Positions 15,483 to 25,184 of a DNA stretch of 64,000 nucleotides are shown piece after piece (positions within the stretch are counted from its first letter, which is position 1; each line of letters starts with the position of its first letter). The notes below the pieces were generated by a model that did not search any database, was not told the origin of the DNA, and saw nothing but the letters and a program-made list of their open reading frames with translations. Both the position numbers and the translations under genes were made by a program. This DNA is from Flavobacteriaceae bacterium (GTDB lineage Bacteria; Bacteroidota; Bacteroidia; Flavobacteriales; Flavobacteriaceae), in the NCBI GenBank assembly GCA_030683815.1, contig JAUXPJ010000020.1, positions 186,001 to 250,000 of the forward strand. Direction: 5' to 3'.

Positions 15483-16220
15483 TTATTTTAACCAATCGTA
15501 TCCTTTTTCCTCTAGTTCAAAAGCGAGTTCTTTACCGCCCGATTTTACAATTTTTCCGTTGTGTAAAACGTGTACAAAATCGGGTACTATATAATCTAAC
15601 AAACGTTGATAATGGGTAATTACCAACACAGCATTGTTCTCATTTTTAAGTTTGTTCACTCCGTTAGCCACAATTTTCAATGCATCGATATCTAAGCCGG
15701 AATCGGTTTCATCCAAAATGGCTAATTTGGGCTCTAACATCGCCATTTGAAATATTTCGTTTCTTTTTTTCTCTCCGCCGGAAAAACCTTCGTTTAAGGA
15801 ACGCGACAAGAAATTGCGGTCAATCTCTAATAATGCTGCTTTTTCTCTGATGAGTTTCAGTAAATCTTTTGCGGGCATATCTTCCAATCCTTTGGATTTT
15901 CGGGTTTCGTTGATAGCTGTTTTGATGAAATTGGTTACGGTAACTCCGGGAATTTCTATCGGATATTGAAAGGATAAAAATACCCCTTTATGAGCACGTT
16001 CTTCGGGTGAAAACCCCATAATACTTTCATTTTCAAAAAGAATTTCACCTTGGGTAACTTCATAAGTTTCGTTTCCGGCGATTACCGATGAAAGCGTACT
16101 TTTTCCGGATCCATTGGGTCCCATAATGGCATGAATTTCTCCTGCTTTTATTTCTAAATCAATTCCTCTGAGAATTTCTTTGTTTTCTAGACCTGCGTGT
16201 AAGTTTTTTATTGATAACAT
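15483..16220 (-). CDS. sufC: Fe-S cluster assembly ATPase SufC
   Basis: A 245-residue soluble ABC-type ATPase. Walker A is GPNGSGKST, and the signature region NEGFSGGEKKRNEIFQM with the SufC-specific KKRNE is followed by Walker B LAILDETDSGLDIDALK, where the Asp-rich sequence is diagnostic of SufC. ATP-driven SufC dimerisation remodels the SufB-SufD scaffold. It lies between sufB (194-bp spacer) and sufD (102-bp spacer), all on the minus strand. Confidence 0.97.
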   Translation of the reverse strand: MLSIKNLHAGLENKEILRGIDLEIKAGEIHAIMGPNGSGKSTLSSVIAGNETYEVTQGEILFENESIMGFSPEERAHKGVFLSFQYPIEIPGVTVTNFIKTAINETRKSKGLEDMPAKDLLKLIREKAALLEIDRNFLSRSLNEGFSGGEKKRNEIFQMAMLEPKLAILDETDSGLDIDALKIVANGVNKLKNENNAVLVITHYQRLLDYIVPDFVHVLHNGKIVKSGGKELAFELEEKGYDWLK

Positions 16221-16414
16221 TGTTTAATGTTTAAAAGTTTAATGTTGTTTTTTAATTTGAAAATGTGCCAATTTGAAAATTTGAAAATTCTAAATAGGAC
16301 ATAATATTTTTATCTTCGTTTTTATTTGTTTATGAGAAATTCAATATTTTAAAATCAAAGCATTTTTTTATTTACAATCCTTTAAAAACATTTCCAAATT
16401 ATCTCATTTTCAAA
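16221..16414. other. AT-rich sufB-sufC spacer
   Basis: This 194-bp spacer contains simple repetitions such as TTTGAAAATTTGAAAATT near 16265-16290. No ORF, strong hairpin or recognised promoter was seen, so sufC is probably read from the upstream suf promoter. Confidence 0.5.
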
Positions 16415-17863
16415 TTATCCTACTGAACCTTCTAATGAAATTTCCAACAATTTCTGTGCTTCGACTGCAAATTCCATCGGTAATTTATTCAACACATCTT
16501 TGCTGAATCCGTTTACGATTAAAGCGATGGCTTTTTCGGTTGGAATTCCGCGTTGGTTGCAATAAAAAACTTGGTCTTCTCCAATTTTAGAAGTGGTTGC
16601 TTCGTGTTCTATTTGAGCCGATTTATTTTTTACTTCGATATATGGAAAAGTATGAGCGCCACAATTATTGCCCATCAATAGTGAATCACATTGTGAAAAA
16701 TTCCGTGCATTTTCAGCTTTTGAACCGATACGTACCAATCCGCGGTAACTATTTTGTGATTTTCCGGCGGATATTCCTTTAGAAATAATCGTGCTTTTGG
16801 TGTTTTTGCCAATGTGAATCATTTTAGTTCCGGTATCAGCTTGTTGATGGTGATTCGTAACCGCAATCGAATAAAATTCACCTACCGAATTATCACCTTT
16901 TAAAATACAAGACGGATATTTCCAAGTAATAGCACTTCCTGTTTCTACTTGAGTCCACGAAATTTTGGCGTTGGTTTCGCACAATCCGCGTTTGGTAACA
17001 AAATTAAAAACGCCTCCTTTACCTTCTTTATCACCCGGATACCAATTTTGAACGGTGGAATATTTTATTTCGGCATCATCCAAAGCAATAAGCTCAACAA
17101 CCGCAGCATGTAACTGATTTTCATCGCGTTGCGGAGCGGTACATCCTTCTAAATAACTCACATAACTTCCCGCATCGGCAATGACTAAAGTCCGTTCAAA
17201 CTGCCCGGTTCCACCTTCGTTAATTCTGAAATAGGTAGAAAGTTCCATCGGACATTTTACCCCTTTTGGGATATAACAAAAGGAACCATCAGAAAATACG
17301 GCAGAATTGAGCGCCGCGTAAAAATTATCAGTTTTAGGAACGACTGAACCTAAATATTTTTTTACTAATTCAGGATGTTCTTGTATGGCTTCGGAAATCG
17401 GACAAAAAATAATGCCTTTTTCGCCTAATGTTTTCTTAAATGTGGTGGCTACTGAAACGGAATCCATCACAATATCAACAGCTACATTAGATAATCGTTT
17501 TTGTTCATCTAATGAAATTCCCAATTTTTTAAATGTTTCTAAAAGCTCAGGATCTACTTCATCTAAACTATCCAATTTTGGTTTTTGTTTGGGCGCCGAA
17601 TAATAACTTATCTCGTTAAATTTTGGTTTGGTGTATTTGACATTGGCCCATTCCGGCTCTTCCATTTTCTCCCAAATTCGATAAGCTTCAAGTCGCCAAT
17701 CGGTCATCCATTCTGGTTCATTTTTCTTTTTGGAGATAGCTCTGACGACGTCTTCATTTAATCCCGCAAGAAACTTATCAGCTTCAATATCTGTGTAAAA
17801 ACCGTAGGCGTACTCCTTGGTTTCCAGTTCTTTTTTTAAATCGTCCTCAGTGTATTTATTCAT
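16415..17863 (-). CDS. sufB: Fe-S cluster assembly protein SufB
   Basis: A 482-residue core scaffold of the SUF system. Diagnostic segments include [52 protein letters not shown]-like [20 protein letters not shown], and C-terminal [20 protein letters not shown]. It assembles nascent [4Fe-4S] clusters with SufC and SufD. The gene follows the four-helix-bundle gene by 28 bp. Its length and motif order match full-length SufB, with no sign of truncation. Confidence 0.97.
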   Translation of the reverse strand: MNKYTEDDLKKELETKEYAYGFYTDIEADKFLAGLNEDVVRAISKKKNEPEWMTDWRLEAYRIWEKMEEPEWANVKYTKPKFNEISYYSAPKQKPKLDSLDEVDPELLETFKKLGISLDEQKRLSNVAVDIVMDSVSVATTFKKTLGEKGIIFCPISEAIQEHPELVKKYLGSVVPKTDNFYAALNSAVFSDGSFCYIPKGVKCPMELSTYFRINEGGTGQFERTLVIADAGSYVSYLEGCTAPQRDENQLHAAVVELIALDDAEIKYSTVQNWYPGDKEGKGGVFNFVTKRGLCETNAKISWTQVETGSAITWKYPSCILKGDNSVGEFYSIAVTNHHQQADTGTKMIHIGKNTKSTIISKGISAGKSQNSYRGLVRIGSKAENARNFSQCDSLLMGNNCGAHTFPYIEVKNKSAQIEHEATTSKIGEDQVFYCNQRGIPTEKAIALIVNGFSKDVLNKLPMEFAVEAQKLLEISLEGSVG

Positions 17864-17891
17864 TTTAGTTTTAATGTTAAAATGTTGAATG

Positions 17892-18263
17892 TTATAAAGT
17901 TGATGATAAATACTTTATTAAACCACTTAACAATTTAGAAATATCGTTAATTTTTATGCTCAATTTTTCAAATTTATCGATGTTTATATATTTTAAATCA
18001 ATTGCCAAATATAATTGCGATCGAAATTCGCCTGCGGATGCTTTTGCTATGTATAAAAATCGAATAAACTCTTTGGTTGTTTCTCTTTCAAATCCTTCTG
18101 CAATATTTGATGAAATAGAAATACATGAACGTCTTATTTGATCTCGCAATCCAAAATCTTTTGAAAAAGCATTATTGATATTTGTAATACTATAAATTTC
18201 GGCATTGAGTTCTCTTGCTTTTTGCCAAGCAATTATTTCCTCAAATGAATTAAATTTTGCCAT
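17892..18263 (-). CDS. Four-helix-bundle protein (23S rRNA intervening-sequence type)
   Basis: A 123-residue all-helical protein. The pattern [20 protein letters not shown] ... [22 protein letters not shown] ... [19 protein letters not shown] is the signature of the S23/four-helix-bundle family (TIGR02436 type). These proteins are encoded both in 23S rRNA intervening sequences and as free-standing genes; their function is unknown. Here the gene sits inside the suf operon between the sufA-like gene (57-bp gap) and sufB (28-bp gap). It was either captured by the operon or co-opted as a partner. Confidence 0.88.
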   Translation of the reverse strand: MAKFNSFEEIIAWQKARELNAEIYSITNINNAFSKDFGLRDQIRRSCISISSNIAEGFERETTKEFIRFLYIAKASAGEFRSQLYLAIDLKYINIDKFEKLSIKINDISKLLSGLIKYLSSTL

Positions 18264-18320
18264 TTTAAAACATTATAACATTACAACTTTATTACTTTCC
18301 AACTTATAATCTTTCAATAA

Positions 18321-18650
18321 TTATAGCGAAAAACTCTCCCCACACCCGCACGTTCTGTTGGCATTCGGATTTTCAAAATATAAGCCCTTGCCGTTTAAAC
18401 CGCCTGAAAAATCGAGGGTTGTTCCAACTATATATAAAAAACTTTTTTTATCGATAATAATTTTAATGCCATTATTTTCTACAATTTTATCGCCTTCATT
18501 TTGCTGATTGTCAAATGATAAATTGTATAGAAGTCCCGAGCAACCGCCACTTTGAACGCCAACCCGCACGTAATTTGAAGAGGGATCTTTACCTTCTTCA
18601 CCCATCATGTCTATGATTTTTTTTCTTGCAATTTCAGATATTTTAATCAT
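18321..18650 (-). CDS. IscA/SufA-type A-type Fe-S carrier
   Basis: The protein is 109 residues from the ATG at 18650 (MIKISEIARKKIIDMMGEEG). The extra 11 residues of the longer frame lie at or before the predicted transcription start, so they are rejected. The conserved cysteines are in GVQSGGCSGLLY and the C-terminal NRTCGCGESFSL (C-x-C), the cluster ligands of the HesB/IscA family. It delivers Fe-S clusters to apo-targets. It is the first gene of the suf operon, with a TATCTTTG element upstream at 18681-18688. Confidence 0.93.
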   Translation of the reverse strand: MIKISEIARKKIIDMMGEEGKDPSSNYVRVGVQSGGCSGLLYNLSFDNQQNEGDKIVENNGIKIIIDKKSFLYIVGTTLDFSGGLNGKGLYFENPNANRTCGCGESFSL

Positions 18651-18680
18651 TTTGTAATATAGATTGATTCTAAATAAGGG

Positions 18681-18688
18681 CAAAGATA
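18681..18688 (-). promoter_or_regulatory. Candidate suf operon promoter (-7 box)
   Basis: TATCTTTG on the minus strand matches TAnnTTTG exactly, about 31 bp upstream of the sufA-like ATG. No clear TTG was seen at the -33 distance. Confidence 0.5.
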
Positions 18689-18741
18689 CTAACTTTTTGT
18701 CTTAAATTTGTCATCAGATATATATAAAATTGATTCTGTAA

Positions 18742-18770
18742 TTGCCATTCTCAATAAACACTTATTTTTG
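18742..18770 (+). promoter_or_regulatory. Candidate thiL promoter
   Basis: TTG (18742-18744), an 18-bp spacer and TATTTTTG (18763-18770) match the Bacteroidetes consensus. The element ends 4 bp before the thiL ATG, so the predicted transcription start falls at or within the start codon. Confidence 0.55.
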
Positions 18771-18774
18771 CATC

Positions 18775-19821
18775 ATGATAGAAGATAAAAGCTTTAAAAG
18801 CACCGATATTTCTGAATTGGGCGAATTCGGATTAATTGACCATTTAACAAAACAATTCGAAGTTAAAAATCCGTCAACCATTAAAGGCGTGGGCGATGAC
18901 GCCGCAGTGCTCGATTTTAAGAACCGGCAAGTGGTAATGACTACCGATTTATTGATTGAAAACGTGCATTTTGATTTGAGCTATATGCCGCTAAAACATT
19001 TGGGCTATAAAGCTGCCATTGTCAATATTTCTGATGTATGCGCCATGAATGCAACGCCCACTCAAATTACGGTTTCTATCGCTGTTTCTAACCGATTTCC
19101 GTTAGAGGCCTTGGAAGAATTGTATGCCGGAATCAAGTTTGCCTGTGAAAAATACCAAGTCGATTTGGTTGGGGGCGATACCACCAGTTCTACCAAAGGA
19201 ATGTTGATTAGCATTACCGCTTTAGGTGTTTTAAATCCGGACGAAGTGGTTTATAGAAATGGTGCAAAACCAGATGATTTATTGGTAGTAAGTGGCGATT
19301 TAGGCGCTTCTTATCTCGGATTGCAAGTGTTGGAACGCGAAAAACAAGTTTTTTTGGTGAATCCCAATTCGCAACCCGATTTAACCGCTTACGATTATTT
19401 GATTGAGCGACATTTAAAACCGGAAGCGCGACAAGATATCATCCAATTATTAAAAGATTTGGAAGTAAAGCCAACATCGATGATTGATATTTCTGACGGA
19501 CTTTCTTCTGAAATATTACATTTGTGCAAACAATCCAATGTTGGGTGTAAATTGTATGAAGATAAAATTCCGTTAGATCAACAAGTGATTACTACTTGCG
19601 AAGAGTTCAATATTAACAGCACTACAGTAGCACTGAGTGGCGGCGAAGATTATGAATTGCTGTTTACCATTGCCCAGGAAGATTTTGATAAGATAAAGGA
19701 AAATCCGAGTTTAACCATTATTGGTTATATGACCGAAGCTAAAGATGGTGTAAATTTAATCACAAGAGCCAATCAACAAATTGAATTGACCGCTCAAGGT
19801 TGGAATTCTTTTAGAAAATAA
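18775..19821 (+). CDS. thiL: Thiamine-monophosphate kinase
   Basis: The protein is 348 residues from the ATG at 18775. It phosphorylates thiamine monophosphate to thiamine pyrophosphate. Family motifs are IKGVGDDAAVLDF near the N-terminus, TTDLLIENVHFD with the metal-binding Asp, VGGDTTSS, and SMIDISDGLSSEI. The fold is of the PurM/AIR synthase type. The longer frame starting at 18742 would begin inside the predicted promoter. The gene stops immediately before the convergent YeeZ-like gene, with no terminator between them. Confidence 0.95.
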   Translation: MIEDKSFKSTDISELGEFGLIDHLTKQFEVKNPSTIKGVGDDAAVLDFKNRQVVMTTDLLIENVHFDLSYMPLKHLGYKAAIVNISDVCAMNATPTQITVSIAVSNRFPLEALEELYAGIKFACEKYQVDLVGGDTTSSTKGMLISITALGVLNPDEVVYRNGAKPDDLLVVSGDLGASYLGLQVLEREKQVFLVNPNSQPDLTAYDYLIERHLKPEARQDIIQLLKDLEVKPTSMIDISDGLSSEILHLCKQSNVGCKLYEDKIPLDQQVITTCEEFNINSTTVALSGGEDYELLFTIAQEDFDKIKENPSLTIIGYMTEAKDGVNLITRANQQIELTAQGWNSFRK

Positions 19822-20619
19822 CTAACCCTCCAACGCTTTTAAAATATCTGAATGCTTAAACGTATAGTTAAGCTCTTTTTTGAGTTTATCATTGCTGATG
19901 ATTTTAAACGATAAGGATTCTCCTACGATAAAATTTGGTGGTGGATTTCCGACAATTTCAGTGGCTTTGGTGTAAAATTCACGTTTGGTGGGATGAAAAT
20001 CTGCGCAAGCATTAAAAGTTTCATTCCATTTATTTTGTTGGATGATTTGATGCATAATAGCCACACTATCATCGCGGTGAATCATATTTACCGGTGCTTC
20101 CGGTTGTGAAATACTTTTACCTAAAGGGAAAAAATTACCCGGTTTTCTGGTATAACCAAACAAACCTCCGAAACGAAGAATGGTAGTTTTAAAGTGATGG
20201 TTTTGTTGGAACATTTTTTCGATTTCCAGTAACGGACTATCAGAAAAACTATCCGTTGTATCTTCATAAATCACCCTATTATTGTCGCGATAAACTGAAG
20301 TTGAACTCACGAAAAGCACTTTTTTAATAGTTGACTTTTTAATAAAAGAAATCAATTTATTAAATTCTGCTATATTTTTTGAAGGTATGTTGACAATCAA
20401 AATCTCCGTATCAAAAAAAGGCAGCATCGTTTCATTTAAAGACTCTAAACTTAATTGATAGGTTTCAATTCCGATTGCTATTAAGCGATGTAATTTTTCT
20501 TCGGATGTTGTTGAACCTTTTACCTTAAATCCATTTGCTGACAAATAGTTGGCCAATGGTTCGCCCAACCAGCCGCAACCCAAAATACTGATGGTGGTTG
20601 GCACTTTTTTTAAAACCAT
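19822..20619 (-). CDS. NAD(P)-binding Rossmann protein, YeeZ-like
   Basis: A 265-residue SDR-type protein. The dinucleotide-binding motif is ISILGCGWLGEPLANYL (residues 9-25), a G-x-G-x-x-G variant seen in YeeZ-like epimerase-fold proteins. VLFVSSTSVYRDNNRVIYED contains the Ser and Tyr expected around an SDR active site. The substrate is unknown; the family is often annotated as NAD-dependent epimerase. Its start overlaps the end of corA by 10 bp, suggesting coupling. Confidence 0.8.
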   Translation of the reverse strand: MVLKKVPTTISILGCGWLGEPLANYLSANGFKVKGSTTSEEKLHRLIAIGIETYQLSLESLNETMLPFFDTEILIVNIPSKNIAEFNKLISFIKKSTIKKVLFVSSTSVYRDNNRVIYEDTTDSFSDSPLLEIEKMFQQNHHFKTTILRFGGLFGYTRKPGNFFPLGKSISQPEAPVNMIHRDDSVAIMHQIIQQNKWNETFNACADFHPTKREFYTKATEIVGNPPPNFIVGESLSFKIISNDKLKKELNYTFKHSDILKALEG

Positions 20620-21671
20620 TTTTTACGTCTAAAATAAATCAACATAACAAGAACGACCAACACCATGATTCCCCACGTAAAGAAATAGCCGTATTTCCAT
20701 CGCAATTCGGGCATATAATCAAAGTTCATTCCGTAAATTCCGACAATAAAAGTGAGAGGGATAAAGATGGTGGCTATAATCGTTAAAACTTGCATTATCT
20801 GATTCATTTTGTTGTTAATGCCAGATTGGTATAAATCGGTTAAATTTTGAGTCATTTCACGATACATTTCGATGCTTTCATTGACCTGAATGATATGTTC
20901 ATACACATCATTAAAATAGCGGAGCGTATTTTTTTGAATCAATTTTGCTTCATTTTTTTGCAATAAAGTGATGGCTTCGCGCAGCGGACTCAGCGATTTT
21001 CGCAATAAAATCAGCTGTTTTTTTGATTCTTGAATTTGATGTAAAACAGCCGTTGTTTGGGTGGTTAAAACTAATTCTTCCAAGTTGTCAATCCGTTCAC
21101 TTAAATGATCGGTAATAAAAAAATATTGGTCAACTACGGCATCAATTAATCGGTAAAAAAGATAATCGGCACCGCGATTTCTAATATTCCCTTTGGCTTC
21201 CCGCAACCGAATTCGGATAGGTTCAAAAACATCGCCGGCCTGTTCTTGAAAGGAAATCAGATAATTTTTTCCCAAAATAAAACTGATTTGTTCTATGATG
21301 ATAGATTCTCCCTTTTTGTCAATTCCCAACATTTTTAGCGTCAAAAAAAGATAATCTTGAAATTCTTCTAATTTAGGACGGTGTAAGGTATTCATAATAT
21401 CTTCCAGCAAAAGCGGATGAAAATCAAAATGAGTTCCAAAAGATTGAATGATGTCGGTATTGTGAATTCCATCCACATTAATCCAACTGATACCGGGCGT
21501 TTCTTTTAACGAAAATGTTTCTTCAATAGCGACATCATCCGATTCAAAAAAATGCGTATCGGTATAATCCATCACCGAAATTTTCACTTCTTTACTGCTT
21601 TTTTTCCCAATATGAATAAGGGTTCCCGGCGGTAAACCTGCTTTTTTGCTGCTGTATTTGTGTTCTGTCAT
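20610..21671 (-). CDS. corA: CorA-family Mg2+/Co2+ transporter
   Basis: The protein has 353 residues: a large cytoplasmic N-terminal domain (~1-285) with long helices, then two C-terminal membrane helices. The pore-loop signature YGMNFDYMPE follows TM1, and the C-terminus is basic (YFRRKKW). It forms a pentameric channel for divalent cations. It is co-directional with the alpha/beta hydrolase (21-bp gap upstream) and overlaps the YeeZ-like gene. Confidence 0.95.
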   Translation of the reverse strand: MTEHKYSSKKAGLPPGTLIHIGKKSSKEVKISVMDYTDTHFFESDDVAIEETFSLKETPGISWINVDGIHNTDIIQSFGTHFDFHPLLLEDIMNTLHRPKLEEFQDYLFLTLKMLGIDKKGESIIIEQISFILGKNYLISFQEQAGDVFEPIRIRLREAKGNIRNRGADYLFYRLIDAVVDQYFFITDHLSERIDNLEELVLTTQTTAVLHQIQESKKQLILLRKSLSPLREAITLLQKNEAKLIQKNTLRYFNDVYEHIIQVNESIEMYREMTQNLTDLYQSGINNKMNQIMQVLTIIATIFIPLTFIVGIYGMNFDYMPELRWKYGYFFTWGIMVLVVLVMLIYFRRKKWF

Positions 21672-21692
21672 AAGCGTAGTTGATGAAAGAAA

Positions 21693-22487
21693 CTAACGAT
21701 AACATTTCCTGATGAAAAGTTGAAGCGTTTCTGTTAATGCTGATTTATTTTCAATGTGACTCATGTGCCCATCAGGAAAAATAACGATTTCTGTGGAGGT
21801 GTTTTCTACACTTTGCAATGTTGATTCAATGTCTATAGCCCCATCATTTTGACCAATTATTATTTGAGTTGGAACACTTAATTTTTTTAATGCTAAAACC
21901 TGATTTTTGCGCAATTTCATTCCTTCTAAGGAAGCAATAATTCCTTGAGCTTGCATTTGTAACGCTTGTTCAACAACAACACTAACTTCATCTTTATATT
22001 TTATGAGGTTATAGGACGCAAATAAGTTGGGAACAGACATGCGTACAAATGTCTTATGGTTTTGTTTAACAGCTTCAATGGCTCTATCACGATTTATTTT
22101 TTTCTCTGGTGAATCAGTCAAAGGTGTTGAGTTCATTAAACACAATCCTTTTACATTGGATAAAAAAAGTTGTGAAAAAGCCAAACCGACATAACCTCCC
22201 ATACTATGACCAATCATTACATATCTATATAAATTTAGCGAATCAAGAACTGCTTTTACCATCAATGCCTGGTCTTCCATTGAATGGATATATCCGATGT
22301 TTTCAGTCTTTCCATGACCTAATAAATCAATAGCAATTACACGATATTTTGATGCTAATTCAGGAATAATATCATCCCACATCGTCAAATTTTCTAAAAA
22401 TCCGTGCAACAAAACCACCACTCGACCCTTGCCGTGAGAAGAGAAATGAATATCAGCATTTTTATAGTGAAGTATTTCCATACCCAT
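21693..22487 (-). CDS. Alpha/beta-hydrolase
   Basis: A 264-residue protein. The oxyanion region is VVLLHGFLENLTMWDDI, the nucleophile elbow is GHSMGG (Ser at ~95), the acid lies near IIIGQNDGAID, and the catalytic His is in DGHMSHIE. There is no signal peptide, so it is cytosolic. The substrate is not predictable; the family includes esterases and MhpC-like C-C hydrolases. The start at 22487 (MGMEILHY) or 22481 cannot be separated. It lies 21 bp upstream of corA. Confidence 0.88.
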   Translation of the reverse strand: MGMEILHYKNADIHFSSHGKGRVVVLLHGFLENLTMWDDIIPELASKYRVIAIDLLGHGKTENIGYIHSMEDQALMVKAVLDSLNLYRYVMIGHSMGGYVGLAFSQLFLSNVKGLCLMNSTPLTDSPEKKINRDRAIEAVKQNHKTFVRMSVPNLFASYNLIKYKDEVSVVVEQALQMQAQGIIASLEGMKLRKNQVLALKKLSVPTQIIIGQNDGAIDIESTLQSVENTSTEIVIFPDGHMSHIENKSALTETLQLFIRKCYR

Positions 22488-22805
22488 AAAGATAAAAAAA
22501 TCCTGATTATTAATCAGACAAAAGAAAAAAGATAACAGATAAAAGACGGACTTTTTTCTATTATCTTTTAGCTGTTTTCAGTTGCAGTTTTCAGTTTTCA
22601 GTCACAGTTTTCGAGTAACGTTAAACTTTTCTAGCTGCCAATGACGCTTTTGTTTAATTACAAGATTAACAAGTATTTAGTAAAATTAAAAAACACACCC
22701 CTAACCCCTCTCAAGAGGGGAATTAGAATTGCTTACAACTCACATACGTCATTTTATATTGCTTTTTTTAGTATAAAAATTATCCCTCAGTCTGACAAAT
22801 AAAAT
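22488..22805. other. 318-bp repeat-rich intergenic region
   Basis: No gene was seen. It contains a CTGATTA-T-TAATCAG palindrome (22503-22517), overlapping CAGTTTTCAG units around 22570-22600, a GATAAAAGAC word shared with 52900-52935, and a palindromic repeat at 22705-22720. Confidence 0.6.
22705..22720. repeat. CCCCTC-TCAA-GAGGGG hairpin repeat
   Basis: A 6-bp G+C stem with a TCAA loop, preceded by CACCCCTAA and followed by AATTAG. It is a short intergenic palindrome of the kind scattered in flavobacterial genomes, and no T-tract follows. Confidence 0.6.
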
Positions 22806-24098
22806 TTACGATTTCATCAACGCTTCAATCTCTTCAACTGTAATTGGAATGTTCGCCATCAAATTAAAGGGTGCGCCACTTTCCTGAATCACATAATCAT
22901 CTTCTAAACGGATTCCTAAGTTTTCGGCCGGAATATAAATTCCGGGTTCAACGGTAAACACCATTCCGGCTTGCATGGGCTCTGTTAAAATTCCGTAATC
23001 ATGGGTATCTAAACCAATGTGATGCGAAGTGCCGTGCATAAAATGTTTTTTATAAGCGGGCCAATCCGGATTTTCATTTTTCACCTCATCTTCAGTAATT
23101 AAACCCAATCCGATTAATTCTTGGGTCATAATTTTACCCACTTCAACGTGGTATTGTGTCCAATCATTTCCAACTACTAACATAGCGGCAGCTTCATTTT
23201 TAACACGTAAAACGGCATTGTAAACATCCTTTTGGCGTTGGGTAAATTTTCCAGAAACCGGTACGCATCGGGTTAAATCTGAACTATAATTAGCATATTG
23301 CGCTCCGACATCCATCAAGATAACTTCACCTTCATTACAAACTTGATTATTTTCTATATAATGTAATACACAAGCATTGTAACCACTGCCTATAATTGGC
23401 GTATAGGCAAATCCGCCAGCACGATTTTTAATAAATTCATGGATAAATTCTGCCTCAATTTCATATTCAGTTACTTTGGGTTTTACAAATCCTAAAATTC
23501 GACGAAATCCTTTCTCGGTAATATTACAAGCTTTTTGTATCAAGGCAATTTCTTGCGGTTCTTTGACCGAACGGATTCTTTGTATAATGGGCTGACTTCT
23601 CAAATAAGTATGTCCCGGATATTTTTGTTGTAACCATTTTACAAAACGGGCTTCACGCGTTTCGGTTTCAATTTTGGCGCGATAATGTTCATTGGTATTG
23701 ATATAAACATTTTCGGTCTGAGTCATCAATTCAAAAAAGATTTTCTCAAATTCCTGAAGCCAATAAACGGTTTTAATTCCGGTAGTTTCAAAGGCCTTTT
23801 CTTTGGTTAATTTCTCACCTTCCCAAACAGCGATATAGTCATTGGTTTCTTTTAAAAAGAGCATTTCTCTGTGCTGAGGTTTTGGCGCATCAGGAAAAAG
23901 AACCAAAATGCTTTCTTCCTGATCAACTCCTGATAAATAGAAGATATCACGATGTTGTGCAAACGGCAAAGTGCTATCGGCACTTATCGGATAAATATCG
24001 TTTGAGTTGAAGACAGCTAATGAATTTGGTTGCATTTTTTCAGCAAATTTCGCTCTGTTTTTGATAAATAATTGGCAATCTATTGGTAAATATTTCAT
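22806..24098 (-). CDS. Xaa-Pro aminopeptidase (M24B)
   Basis: A 430-residue metallopeptidase removing N-terminal residues before proline. The N-terminal creatinase-like domain (~1-165) contains AQHRDIFYLSGVDQEES. The C-terminal pita-bread domain carries the dinuclear metal ligands in LMDVGAQYANYSSDLTR (two Asp), HGTSHHIGLDTHD (His), VFTVEPGIYIP (Glu) and GIRLEDDYVI (Glu). There is no signal peptide. It is monocistronic, as judged by a 318-bp gap downstream and 228 bp upstream. Confidence 0.95.
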   Translation of the reverse strand: MKYLPIDCQLFIKNRAKFAEKMQPNSLAVFNSNDIYPISADSTLPFAQHRDIFYLSGVDQEESILVLFPDAPKPQHREMLFLKETNDYIAVWEGEKLTKEKAFETTGIKTVYWLQEFEKIFFELMTQTENVYINTNEHYRAKIETETREARFVKWLQQKYPGHTYLRSQPIIQRIRSVKEPQEIALIQKACNITEKGFRRILGFVKPKVTEYEIEAEFIHEFIKNRAGGFAYTPIIGSGYNACVLHYIENNQVCNEGEVILMDVGAQYANYSSDLTRCVPVSGKFTQRQKDVYNAVLRVKNEAAAMLVVGNDWTQYHVEVGKIMTQELIGLGLITEDEVKNENPDWPAYKKHFMHGTSHHIGLDTHDYGILTEPMQAGMVFTVEPGIYIPAENLGIRLEDDYVIQESGAPFNLMANIPITVEEIEALMKS

Positions 24099-24296
24099 TT
24101 ATAATGATGTTTTTAATTGAGAAGAATTTAAAAGTATATTTTAACTATCCTTATTCAACTAGTTAGCAAATCGACGGTAATATATATAGGGAAAATAAAA
24201 TGTGATTAACAATTGATTTCTATCACAAATATCTTTAATCTATTATCTATATTCTTTCGTCTGGTTAATAGTATAGTTATTTATGATTCAAATTTA

Positions 24297-24304
24297 TACA
24301 TTTG
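24297..24304 (+). promoter_or_regulatory. Promoter -7 box for the chaN-M20-propeller cluster
   Basis: TACATTTG matches TAnnTTTG, 22 bp upstream of the ATG at 24327. An exact TTG at the expected distance is missing. Confidence 0.5.
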
Positions 24305-24326
24305 TAAGGAATCAATCCATTAAACC

Positions 24327-25181
24327 ATGAAAAAATTCCATATTTTTTTGATTATTATTTTGATTACATCCTTAGGATTTTCTCAAAATAAGCCAGCTTA
24401 TCAAATTTTTAATGCATCGGGTAAAAAAGTGACTTATCAAAAAATGCTTAAAGAAATGAGTAAAGCAGAGGTGGTATTGTTTGGAGAATTGCACAACAAT
24501 CCCATTACACATTGGTTGCAATACGCTACTTTACAAGATTTACATGAAAAAAGAGCACTGACTTTAGGTGCCGAAATGTTTGAAGCCGATAACCAAAATT
24601 GTGTAAGTGAATACATTGCTGGTCATATAACGGCTAAAGATTTGGAAATTACAGCACGTCTTTGGAATAATTTTAGCACCGATTATAAACCACTGTTAGA
24701 TTTCGCCAAGAAAAATCAAATTAAATTTGTAGCTACCAATATCCCCAGAACATATGCCAATATGGTGTATAAAAACGGATTTCAAGTATTAGACACTTTC
24801 CCGATGGTGTACAAAAAATGGATTGCTCCGTTGCCCATAGAATATGATGGCTCTTTACCCGGTTATCAAAAAATGTTAACAATGGCAGCAGGACACGGTG
24901 GTGATAATTTACCAAAAGCACAAGCTGTTAAGGATGCCACTATGGCTCATTTCATTCTTCAAAATAGAGAAAAAGATAAATTGTTTATTCACTATAACGG
25001 CACTTTTCATTCCGATTATTTTGAAGGAATTGGCTGGTATTTAAAAAGAAAAGAACCGCATTTAAAGATTGTAACTATTGCAACTTCTGAACAAGAAAAT
25101 TTGAAATCCTTAGCAAAAGAAGACAAAAACAGGGCAACTTTTATCATTGTTGTTGATGCCGAAATGACTAAGACCTATTAA
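24327..25181 (+). CDS. ChaN-family (heme-binding-like) exported protein
   Basis: A 284-residue protein with a cleavable signal peptide (MKKFHIFLIIILITSLGFSQ). The family motif VVLFGELHNNPITHWLQ lies at residues ~49-65, with GAEMFEADNQNCVSEYI following, as in the Cofac_haem_bdg (ChaN) domain. Campylobacter ChaN binds stacked hemes at the outer membrane; whether this protein does is not shown. The C-terminal half contains HYNGTFHSDYFEGIGWYL. The next gene starts 3 bp after its stop, so they are co-transcribed. Confidence 0.87.
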   Translation: MKKFHIFLIIILITSLGFSQNKPAYQIFNASGKKVTYQKMLKEMSKAEVVLFGELHNNPITHWLQYATLQDLHEKRALTLGAEMFEADNQNCVSEYIAGHITAKDLEITARLWNNFSTDYKPLLDFAKKNQIKFVATNIPRTYANMVYKNGFQVLDTFPMVYKKWIAPLPIEYDGSLPGYQKMLTMAAGHGGDNLPKAQAVKDATMAHFILQNREKDKLFIHYNGTFHSDYFEGIGWYLKRKEPHLKIVTIATSEQENLKSLAKEDKNRATFIIVVDAEMTKTY

Positions 25182-25184
25182 AAA

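Noticed and set aside
22503-22517. CTGATTA-T-TAATCAG palindrome as a terminator for the aminopeptidase gene
   Set aside because: It is ~290 bp downstream of the stop and just upstream of the next gene, with too tight a loop for a convincing terminator.
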